Positions 1 through 6,096 of a stretch of DNA of 7,448 bases are shown in pieces (the stretch's first letter is position 1; each line of letters opens with the position of its first letter). The translations under genes and the position numbers were made by a program. The notes beneath the pieces were generated by a model. It made no database searches. It had not been told where the DNA came from and saw only the letters and a list, made by a program, of their open reading frames with translations. The DNA is from Acidimicrobiaceae bacterium (GTDB taxonomy: Bacteria; Actinomycetota; Acidimicrobiia; Acidimicrobiales; Aldehydirespiratoraceae), in contig VXNG01000247.1 of the NCBI GenBank assembly GCA_009840695.1, forward strand, positions 1 to 7,448, written 5' to 3'.

Positions 1-1
1 C

Positions 2-169
2 TACCCCCAGGAGTTCTTCGACAGCTACCTGTCCGACAAGGCGTTCCTCGACCGCTTGGGGAGGCCGGACGACATCGCCAGCATGGTCTCATTCCTGGCG
101 TCGGACGAGGCGAGCTATGTGACCGGTGAGGTGTTCACCGTCTCCGGAGGCGTGTCGGCCCGTGGATGA
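2..169 (+). CDS. SDR-family oxidoreductase, C-terminal fragment (5' end outside window)
   Basis: This is the last 55 residues of a protein whose start lies left of the window; it ends at TGA 167-169. It reads [19 protein letters not shown], then [13 protein letters not shown]. This is the hallmark C-terminus of classical short-chain dehydrogenases/reductases: the R-x-G-x-P-x-D-I-A segment, the FLASD helix end, and the YVTGE...GG strand that closes the Rossmann fold. Family members are cytosolic NAD(P)(H)-dependent alcohol/ketone oxidoreductases, often annotated as 3-oxoacyl-ACP reductase or glucose 1-dehydrogenase types. The NAD-binding TGxxxGxG motif and the catalytic Ser-Tyr-Lys are not in the window, so neither activity nor cofactor can be judged. 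The stop overlaps the start of the downstream amidase, which places the gene in the same operon. Its role is probably oxidation or reduction of an alcohol/ketone intermediate of the pathway; that is inference. Confidence 0.88.
   Translation, partial: YPQEFFDSYLSDKAFLDRLGRPDDIASMVSFLASDEASYVTGEVFTVSGGVSARG
146..150 (+). promoter_or_regulatory. Ribosome binding site deciding the amidase start
   Basis: GGAGG lies 11 nt upstream of GTG 162, inside the end of the SDR gene. The same reading frame is also open from an earlier GTG at 126, but the extra 12 residues from there show no family similarity and simply overlie the SDR C-terminus. The site supports starting the amidase at 162. Confidence 0.55.
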
Positions 170-1541
170 CAGCCCGCTGTGGTGGCCGGTGCAGCGGCTC
201 GTTGATGCCTACCGGTGCGGCTCGCTGTCACCGGTAGAGGTCTCCGAACTCGCTCAAGCGCGCATTGCAGAAATCAACCCCACTCTGCACGCCTTCGTCC
301 TGCCCACACCGGAGTTGGCCCGCCGCCAGGCCGCCGCGGCCGAGGAGGCGTACCACAACGGCAGCGCCGGCCCTCTCGCCGGCGTTCCCGTCTCGATCAA
401 GGACGCCTTCCACATCTCCGGACACGTCACCACGCTCGGCTCGCTGGCTCACGCCAACGACGTGGCCCGCCACGATTCCGGCGCGGTGCGCCGCCTGCGC
501 CGAGCCGGAGCAGTCGTCGTCGGCAAGACCAACGTCTCGGAGTTCTGCCAGTCGGCCACCACCGACAACCTGCTGGGGCCCGACACCGCCAACCCGTTCG
601 ACCCTTCCCGCACCGCCGGCGGGTCAAGCGGCGGCGCGGCGGCCTCGGTGGCTTCAGGCACCTGCACCCTCGGCCTCGGATCCGACGGCGGAGGCTCGAT
701 CCGGATCCCGGCATCGTTCTGCGGCCTCGTGGGCTTCAAGCCCACTTACGGGACCATCGACGACGACAGAGGATTCCGCGCCTTCAGCCCGTTCATCTCC
801 GTCGGGCCGCTCGCTCGAAACGTCGCCGACGCCCGCTGCCTGCACTCGGTGCTGTCCGCCGGCGGCGCCGGGACCGCAGACTCCCCGCCCGCCCTGAGCC
901 CATACCGCATCGCCTGGTGTTCCCAGCCCGAAGGCCGCCCGATCGACGCAGGCGTAAGCGACGCAGCGGCAGCCGCGGTGGCACGGCTCGCAGCCTGCGG
1001 CCACGATGTGAGCCAGGTGGAACTCGACCTCGGGGGCTGGGAGGAGATATTCGGTCCGCTCGTGCTGGCCGAGGAGGGCGAGCGCCGCGGCCATCTCCTT
1101 CGCGGTCCGCACGAGCTGACCTGGTATCACCGGCGATCCTTGGTGGCGGCCGAGAGACTCGGTCCGGGTGTTGTATCAGCGGCCCGCTCCGCCCTGGCGC
1201 AATACCGGGAGCGCGTGGACCGCCACTTCCGTGACTACGACGTGATCGTCACTCCCGCCACGGCCACCACCGCCTTCGATCTGGGGTGCCGCCCGCAGGC
1301 CATCAACGGTGAGCCGGTGGCCTGGCTGTGGGGGGCCTTCCCGTTCGCGGTGCCCTTCAATGTCTCCGGACATCCCGCGGTGGTGCTGCCCGCCGGGTTC
1401 GTCGACGGCCTGCCGGCCGCCATCCAGCTGGTAGGACGCCACGGGAGCGACATCGAGTTGCTGTCGCTCGCCGAGCAGCTCGAAACCGAACTGGACGTAA
1501 GTCCCTTCGCTCGCACGCCGGTCGGCTCGTCAACGACATGA
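162..1541 (+). CDS. Amidase signature (AS) family amidohydrolase
   Basis: A 459-residue protein from GTG 162 to TGA 1541, normal length for amidase-signature enzymes, which hydrolyse carboxamides to acid plus ammonia or amine in the cytosol. The full Ser-cisSer-Lys triad is visible: Lys80 in PVSIKDAF, cis-Ser155 in [10 protein letters not shown] (residues 152-161), and nucleophile Ser179 in [10 protein letters not shown]. The 24-residue spacing between the two serines matches fatty acid amide hydrolase (Ser217/Ser241). The C-terminal family elements YDVIVTPAT and the [10 protein letters not shown] strand are also present, so the domain is intact. It overlaps the SDR stop by 8 nt and its own stop overlaps the next ATG (ATGA). 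No gatB or gatC neighbour is present, so it is unlikely to be the tRNA amidotransferase GatA. In this operon it may hydrolyse an amide or lactam produced by the molybdenum hydroxylase, but AS enzymes are promiscuous and the substrate cannot be assigned. Confidence 0.93.
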   Translation: MDDSPLWWPVQRLVDAYRCGSLSPVEVSELAQARIAEINPTLHAFVLPTPELARRQAAAAEEAYHNGSAGPLAGVPVSIKDAFHISGHVTTLGSLAHANDVARHDSGAVRRLRRAGAVVVGKTNVSEFCQSATTDNLLGPDTANPFDPSRTAGGSSGGAAASVASGTCTLGLGSDGGGSIRIPASFCGLVGFKPTYGTIDDDRGFRAFSPFISVGPLARNVADARCLHSVLSAGGAGTADSPPALSPYRIAWCSQPEGRPIDAGVSDAAAAAVARLAACGHDVSQVELDLGGWEEIFGPLVLAEEGERRGHLLRGPHELTWYHRRSLVAAERLGPGVVSAARSALAQYRERVDRHFRDYDVIVTPATATTAFDLGCRPQAINGEPVAWLWGAFPFAVPFNVSGHPAVVLPAGFVDGLPAAIQLVGRHGSDIELLSLAEQLETELDVSPFARTPVGSSTT

Positions 1542-2317
1542 GCGACGTCATCGGTAGTGTCGACGGCTCGATCTGGCAGATCAAGATCGACCGGCCCGAG
1601 CGGGCCAATGCTCTGCGGCGCGAGACGATCCGCCAGATCGGGGCGGTATTGAACCGGGCCGAGGGGTCCATATCCGACGCGGCCTGCGAGGCGTACACCG
1701 GCGCGGCCGGCATGTTGCTCACCGGTGGCCCAAGAGCCTTCAGCGCCGGAGCGGACCTGTCCGAGCAGAACGGCACGACTGACGATCTTGGATTCGACGA
1801 CGAGCTCGAGCGGCTCTGCCGGCGCCTTGTCCTGAGCCCGCTGCCGGTGGTCGCCGCGGTCGAGGGCGCCTGCTACGGAGCCGCTATCGATTTGGCATGG
1901 GCCTGTGACGCCGTGGTGGTCTCCGACGAGGCGCGTCTCGCCCTGCCTTCGACCAGACTGGGAATCCTGTACAACCCGTCGTCGACGGCTCGTCTGCATT
2001 CCCGCCTCGGCTCGTCCACCGTCCGCCGTCTCATGGTGCTCCAGCAGGAGCTGGCGGGCCGGGAGCTTCCGCCCGACGTAGCGACAGTCGTGCGGGCGGG
2101 GACAACCATCGAGACGGCCAAGAGCCTGCTCGGGGCCCACTCCGCCGATCCTGAGGCAACCGCCGCAACCAAGGCACTGCTGGCGTCACTCGACCGCGGC
2201 GAGGGGTTCGATCCTGCCGAGTGGCAGCCACAGCGAACCGCCCTGCTGGCCTCACCGGCACGCCGCCGCGCGCTGGAAGCTCGCCGCGCCGCGATCAGCA
2301 AGAACCGGAGCAAATGA
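1538..2317 (+). CDS. Crotonase-fold (enoyl-CoA hydratase/isomerase family) protein with altered catalytic residues
   Basis: A 259-residue protein from ATG 1538, whose ATGA overlaps the amidase stop, to TGA 2317. Length and order of elements fit a single-domain crotonase: the N-terminal strand region with IKIDRPERANAL, then the first oxyanion-hole segment AFSAGADLSE (around residues 67-76), then PVVAAVEGACYGAAIDLAWA with acidic residue Asp118, then LALPSTRLGILYNPSS. Crotonases bind acyl-CoA thioesters and stabilise an enolate; activities include hydration, isomerisation, hydrolysis, dehalogenation and decarboxylation. By alignment to rat enoyl-CoA hydratase, Glu144 is replaced by Asp118 and Glu164 by Ser138, and the usual GGG of the second oxyanion segment is GAA. 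A plain hydratase is therefore doubtful. No clear Shine-Dalgarno precedes the ATG, so translation is probably coupled to the amidase. An in-frame upstream extension exists inside the amidase gene but shows no family similarity. The exact reaction is unknown. Confidence 0.87.
   Translation: MSDVIGSVDGSIWQIKIDRPERANALRRETIRQIGAVLNRAEGSISDAACEAYTGAAGMLLTGGPRAFSAGADLSEQNGTTDDLGFDDELERLCRRLVLSPLPVVAAVEGACYGAAIDLAWACDAVVVSDEARLALPSTRLGILYNPSSTARLHSRLGSSTVRRLMVLQQELAGRELPPDVATVVRAGTTIETAKSLLGAHSADPEATAATKALLASLDRGEGFDPAEWQPQRTALLASPARRRALEARRAAISKNRSK
2307..2310 (+). promoter_or_regulatory. Weak ribosome binding site for the large subunit
   Basis: GGAG lies in the last codons of the crotonase gene, only 3 nt before ATG 2314. 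The spacing is shorter than ideal, so initiation probably relies on coupling to the terminating ribosome at the ATGA overlap. Confidence 0.35.
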
Positions 2318-4728
2318 TCCCCGGCATCGATCCCCATGTCCGCTCGGGCACCCGTTACGTCGGGCGTTCGGTGCCGCGGCGGGAGGACCGGGGCCCGCTC
2401 ACCGGCGGGAGCCGCTACATCGCGGACGTGAAGCTCGCGGGGATGCTTGAGGTCGTGTTCGTGCGCAGCACCGAAGCGCACGCCCGCATCGCCTCTGTCG
2501 ACACATCGCGAGCCCGAGCCCTCGACGGCGTTGAGGCGGTGTTCACCGCCTCCGACTTGGCCGGAGTGCAGAGCTTCCCCGACCACATTGACTCGATCGG
2601 TCCGGTGCGGCAACGTCCGCTGGCCAGCGGCAGGGTCCGATATGTCGGCGCCCCGTACGCAGCAGTCGTCGCAACGGACCGCTACGTGGCCGAGGACGCG
2701 GCTGCCCTCGTTGCAGCCGGCACCGAATACGAGCCGCTGCCGACCGTCGCCGACATTCAGCAGGCGCTCGAGCCGGGCGCGCCCAAGCTGTACGACGACT
2801 GGGACGACAATCGCTCAGTCGACGTGGCCTTCCACCGGCCTGAGGTCGACCGGGCCTTCGCGGAGGCCGACCACACGTTCACGGCGACCTACGTCAGCCA
2901 ACGTCAGACGGGCCTGCCGATGGAGACCAGAGGCGTGGCCGCAGACTCCGACGGCGGAATGCTCACGGTTTGGACATCGACGCAGAGCCCCCACATGGTC
3001 CGCACCACGATCGCGTCGATGCTGGGCGTGCCCGAGCCTCAGGTCCGGGTCATCCACCCCGTCATAGGCGGAGGCTTCGGCGTCAAGACGCACATCTACT
3101 CCGAGGACGTTGTGGTGCCCTGGATCGCCCACCGGCTGGGCCGGCCGGCGCGCTGGATCGAGGACCGTATGGAGAGCCTGCTGGCATCGGTGCACGCCCG
3201 CGATCAGCGCCACGACGTCGAGGTGGCCTACGACGGCGACGGCACCATCCGGGCCCTGCGCTGCACGTCGACCCTCGATCTGGGATCCGGCGAGATCTTC
3301 TACCCGGGCACATCACCGGTGTTCGCCACCAACTCCTGCATCACGGGCGCCTACGACCTCCCCAACGTGCAGACCCGCGCCGTCGCGGTAGTGACCAACA
3401 AGACCCCGTCGGGGGCCTATCGCGGCTTCGGGATCCCTGAGAGCACCCTGGTGATCGAGCGGGCGATCGACCGGGTGGCCCGGCTGACCCGATCCGATCG
3501 GGTCGAGCTCCGGCGCAGGATGCTTCTGCGACCCGGACAGACGCCCTATGTGATGCACGGCGGCGGGCGTATCGACTCCGGCTCCCACACCGAGTCCTTC
3601 GAGCGGGCCCTGGAGATGGCCCAGCCTGCGCTTCAGCGGGCCCGGGCCCGCCACGCCGGCGATCCGGACGTGCACGTCGGCGTGGGCTACGCCAACTTCG
3701 TGGAGCCCACCTCTCCGAGCTACTTCCGCACGACCGGCCACTGGAGCGGCGGCGACGCGGCCACGGTGCGGGTGGACCCCGACGGCTCGGTGCGGGTCGC
3801 GGTCGGGCTCAGCGCCTTCGGGCAGGGCACCGAGACGGCGGCCGCGCAGCTGGCGGCCACCGCGCTCGGAGTCTCGCCATCCGACGTCACCGTGGTGCTG
3901 GGAGACACCGAGCGGGCACCTTACGGCCTGGGCTCGTGGGGAAGCCGCGGTGCGATGATGGTGACCGGATCGGTGCTACTGGCCTCGGAGCGTCTCATGG
4001 CCAAGGCACGCGCCATCGCCGCGCACATACTGGAGGCGGCCGAGACCGATGTGGTGCTCACCGACGGCGCGTTCCATGTGGCCGGCAGCAGCCAGCCGTC
4101 GGTCGGCTGGGCCCAGGTGGCCACCGCCGCGTGGATCCGCAACGTGGACCTGCCCGACGGCATGGAGGAGGGTCTGGAAACCTCGGGCTACTACCACCCC
4201 GAGCACCTGGAGCATCAGCCCGACGACAGCGGCCGGTTCAACTCGGCCGCGAGCTGGTCGAACGGAGCACATGTCGGGATTGTGAGTGTTCGGATCAGCA
4301 CGGGCGAGGTGACGATCGAGGACTATATCGTGGTCCATGACTGCGGCACGCTCATCAACCCCGCCCTGGTGGAGGGCCAGATCCACGGCGGGGTGGCCCA
4401 AGGGATCGCCGGCGCGATGTATGAGCACTTCCAGTACGACCCCGACACCGCCTACCCGAGGTTCGCTTCGTTCATGGACTACCTCGTGCCGACGTGCGCG
4501 GAGATGCCGGCACTCTCGGTCGATCACTTCGAGTCGCCCGCGCCGGACCAGCCTCTGGGGGTCAAGGGATGCGGCGAGGGCGGCACGATCGGCCCGCCGG
4601 CCGTAGTGATCGGGGCGGTCTCCGACGCCCTGTCGGAGTGGGGCGTCGACCTGACGGAGTGCCCCGTCACGCCGGTCGCGGTCCGGGCTGCGTTGCGGGC
4701 CGCGGCGGCTGGCGGTTCCACCGCCTAG
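2314..4728 (+). CDS. Molybdenum hydroxylase large (molybdopterin-binding) subunit, xanthine dehydrogenase / CoxL superfamily
   Basis: An 804-residue protein, the usual size for a stand-alone CoxL-type large subunit. It binds the Mo-pyranopterin cofactor and carries the active site where water-derived oxygen is inserted into the substrate. The N-terminal a/b-hammerhead domain begins near RYVGRSVPRREDRGPLTGG. The molybdopterin domain shows GGGFGVK (residues 252-258), the active-site loop AYRGFG (368-373), the cofactor-contact motif GQGTE (503-507), and GVKGCGEGG with the presumed catalytic base Glu755. The loop is not AYRCSFR, so the Cys that ligates copper in form I CO dehydrogenase is absent; it is also not the AYRGAGR of form II. 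This points to a heteroaromatic, aldehyde or similar organic substrate. The start overlaps the crotonase stop (ATGA), and the medium and small subunits follow, giving a complete L-M-S heterotrimer. An upstream in-frame extension to 2221 is rejected because it lies in the crotonase gene and lacks family sequence. Confidence 0.95.
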   Translation: MIPGIDPHVRSGTRYVGRSVPRREDRGPLTGGSRYIADVKLAGMLEVVFVRSTEAHARIASVDTSRARALDGVEAVFTASDLAGVQSFPDHIDSIGPVRQRPLASGRVRYVGAPYAAVVATDRYVAEDAAALVAAGTEYEPLPTVADIQQALEPGAPKLYDDWDDNRSVDVAFHRPEVDRAFAEADHTFTATYVSQRQTGLPMETRGVAADSDGGMLTVWTSTQSPHMVRTTIASMLGVPEPQVRVIHPVIGGGFGVKTHIYSEDVVVPWIAHRLGRPARWIEDRMESLLASVHARDQRHDVEVAYDGDGTIRALRCTSTLDLGSGEIFYPGTSPVFATNSCITGAYDLPNVQTRAVAVVTNKTPSGAYRGFGIPESTLVIERAIDRVARLTRSDRVELRRRMLLRPGQTPYVMHGGGRIDSGSHTESFERALEMAQPALQRARARHAGDPDVHVGVGYANFVEPTSPSYFRTTGHWSGGDAATVRVDPDGSVRVAVGLSAFGQGTETAAAQLAATALGVSPSDVTVVLGDTERAPYGLGSWGSRGAMMVTGSVLLASERLMAKARAIAAHILEAAETDVVLTDGAFHVAGSSQPSVGWAQVATAAWIRNVDLPDGMEEGLETSGYYHPEHLEHQPDDSGRFNSAASWSNGAHVGIVSVRISTGEVTIEDYIVVHDCGTLINPALVEGQIHGGVAQGIAGAMYEHFQYDPDTAYPRFASFMDYLVPTCAEMPALSVDHFESPAPDQPLGVKGCGEGGTIGPPAVVIGAVSDALSEWGVDLTECPVTPVAVRAALRAAAAGGSTA

Positions 4729-4730
4729 GG
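4727..4730 (+). promoter_or_regulatory. Ribosome binding site for the FAD subunit, overlapping the large-subunit stop
   Basis: AGGG shares bases with the TAG stop of the large subunit and sits 6 nt before GTG 4737. Together with the fit of the family N-terminus at this codon, it supports the GTG start over longer in-frame openings reaching back into the large-subunit gene. Confidence 0.5.
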
Positions 4731-4736
4731 CAGCCT

Positions 4737-5603
4737 GTGAAGCCCGCTCCGTTCCACTACTGCCGGCCGGCCACGGTGGCAGAAGCGGTCGAAGCTCTCG
4801 AGAGCGCTGAGTCCGGCCGGGTGCTGGCAGGCGGCCAGAGCCTGATACCAGCCATGAACTTCCGGCTGACCGACGTCTCGCTGCTGGTGGACATCGGGCG
4901 GGTGGCCGGCCTCGACGGCGTGGACACCGGCGAGGACGGCGTGACCGTCGGCGCGTCGGCCACTCAGAGCCGCGTGCTCAACGACGACGCCGCGGCCCGC
5001 GCCGTGCCCGGCTTGCGAGCCGCGCTGCGCCATGTGGGGCACCTGCAGATCCGCAACCGGGGCACGGTCTGCGGCAGCATCGCCCACGCCGACCCCGCCG
5101 CGGAGCTACCCGCCCTGGCGGTCGCCACCGGTGCCGTGATCGGAGTCGCGGGACCGGACGGGCACCGCACCATGACCGCGCCGGACTTCTTCCTCGGCCC
5201 GTTCTGGACAGCTCTCGAAGACGCGGAGATCGTGACCGAGGTCCGCTTTCCCGCGGCTCCGGCCGGCTCTGTGACCGTGGTGGACGAGATCTCCCGCCGC
5301 GCCGGCGATTTCGCCGTGGCCGGGCTGGTCTCGGTCATTCACGTCGACGGGGGGGCTGTGCGTTCGGCCCGCCTTGTCGGTTTCGGGGTCGGAGGCGTGC
5401 CCGCCCGGCTGGAATCAGCCGAGGCCGCCATATCGGGCTGGGCGTCGGACCACCCCGACCGTGAACTCATCGAAGCCGCGGCTCACGACACCGCTGATGC
5501 GTTCGACGACATCCACGCCACCGCCTGGTACCGCCGCGAGGCCGTGGCCGCACTGCTGGTTCGGGCCGCCCGGCGCGCCCTAGCCTCCCCGGAGGCCCCG
5601 TGA
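4737..5603 (+). CDS. Molybdenum hydroxylase medium (FAD-binding) subunit, CoxM family
   Basis: A 288-residue protein from GTG 4737 to TGA 5603, matching the roughly 280-300 residues usual for CoxM-type subunits. It carries FAD and passes electrons from the 2Fe-2S subunit to the final acceptor. The N-terminus KPAPFHYCRPATVAEAVE is typical, and the FAD pyrophosphate motif AGGQSL spans residues 31-36. The second FAD motif is IRNRGTVCGSIAHADPAAE, with Thr110-Val-Cys-Gly-Ser114; the more common form is T-x-G-G-S. A CO-dehydrogenase flavoprotein C-terminal domain follows, with FRxPAAP-like and ARLVGFGVGG segments. The gene lies 8 nt after the large subunit and overlaps the small subunit by four bases (GTGA), so the three subunits are probably made in linked amounts. 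A run of seven G at 5349-5355 sits inside the gene, but the frame is intact on both sides. The electron acceptor is not evident. Confidence 0.94.
   Translation: MKPAPFHYCRPATVAEAVEALESAESGRVLAGGQSLIPAMNFRLTDVSLLVDIGRVAGLDGVDTGEDGVTVGASATQSRVLNDDAAARAVPGLRAALRHVGHLQIRNRGTVCGSIAHADPAAELPALAVATGAVIGVAGPDGHRTMTAPDFFLGPFWTALEDAEIVTEVRFPAAPAGSVTVVDEISRRAGDFAVAGLVSVIHVDGGAVRSARLVGFGVGGVPARLESAEAAISGWASDHPDRELIEAAAHDTADAFDDIHATAWYRREAVAALLVRAARRALASPEAP
5583..5596 (+). promoter_or_regulatory. Ribosome binding site of the small subunit, embedded in an inverted repeat
   Basis: GGAGG at 5591-5595 lies 4 nt before GTG 5600 and is the strongest Shine-Dalgarno match in the operon. It forms the right arm of GCCTCC-CC-GGAGGC, so a short GC hairpin (about 5 bp around a 4-nt loop) could mask it in the mRNA until ribosomes finishing the medium subunit open it. 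The arms are seen directly; the masking is inference. Confidence 0.45.
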
Positions 5604-6085
5604 CCGTCATCGAGCCGCTCTCGGAGGTCGAGGTCGAGTTGACCGTCAACGGTCGTTCCCGCCGGCACCGCGTCCCGGTCCGGCTGCTGCTGTCGGACTA
5701 CATCCGCGACACGCTGAACCTCACCGGAACCCACCTCGGCTGCGAGCACGGCTACTGCGGTGCTTGCACCGTGATCGTCGACGGAGACGCGGTGCGGGCG
5801 TGCCTGATGCTCACCGTCCAAGCCGACGGCGCCGAGATCCGCACCGTCGAGGACCTCGCCCCTGCCGGCTCGGGCTCCCTGTCACCGATGCAGCAGGCCT
5901 TCCATGACAACCACGCCCTGCAGTGCGGCTTCTGCACCGCAGGATTCCTGATGACCCTCGAGAGCGTCGACCCCAAGGACTGGCAGGAGCCCGAGCGCAT
6001 CGTCGAACTGCTCTCGGGCAACCTCTGCCGGTGCACCGGATACCAGAACATCGTCGCTGCGGTCACCCAAGCATGGAAACGCTGA
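5600..6085 (+). CDS. Molybdenum hydroxylase small (2 x [2Fe-2S]) subunit, CoxS family
   Basis: A 161-residue protein from GTG 5600 to TGA 6085, normal for CoxS-type iron-sulfur subunits (about 150-170). It relays electrons from the molybdenum centre to FAD. The N-terminal plant-ferredoxin-like domain binds one cluster through Cys48, Cys53, Cys56 and Cys68 in LGCEHGYCGACTV and the following VRAC. The C-terminal helical domain binds the second through Cys109, Cys112, Cys143 and Cys145 in LQCGFCTAG and LCRCTGYQNI. Gln108, just before Cys109, is the position that contacts the molybdopterin cofactor in relatives. All eight ligands are present, so the subunit should be functional. No signal peptide is seen; the enzyme is expected in the cytoplasm. 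This is the last gene of the visible operon; the next gene is convergent. Confidence 0.96.
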   Translation: MTVIEPLSEVEVELTVNGRSRRHRVPVRLLLSDYIRDTLNLTGTHLGCEHGYCGACTVIVDGDAVRACLMLTVQADGAEIRTVEDLAPAGSGSLSPMQQAFHDNHALQCGFCTAGFLMTLESVDPKDWQEPERIVELLSGNLCRCTGYQNIVAAVTQAWKR

Positions 6086-6096
6086 GCCCGCGCCCG

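Noticed and set aside
126..161. Upstream GTG extension of the amidase
   Set aside because: The extra residues only overlie the conserved SDR C-terminus in another frame, and a Shine-Dalgarno is well placed for the GTG at 162.
1235..2140. Minus-strand open frame (301 codons) across the amidase/crotonase junction
   Set aside because: It spans two well-supported genes on the other strand and shows no family motif; long spurious antisense frames are expected at this GC content.
1873..2613. Minus-strand open frame (246 codons) across the crotonase/large-subunit junction
   Set aside because: Shadow of two real plus-strand genes, no domain recognised, composition dominated by Arg/Ala/Ser/Gly.
4494..4736. 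Upstream extension of the FAD subunit inside the large-subunit gene
   Set aside because: The extension is Arg/Gly-rich shadow sequence; the family N-terminus begins at GTG 4737, preceded by AGGG.
5349..5355. Run of seven G as a possible frameshift or sequencing error in the FAD subunit
   Set aside because: The reading frame continues with family-like sequence on both sides (VSVIHVDGGAVRSARLVGF), so nothing is broken.
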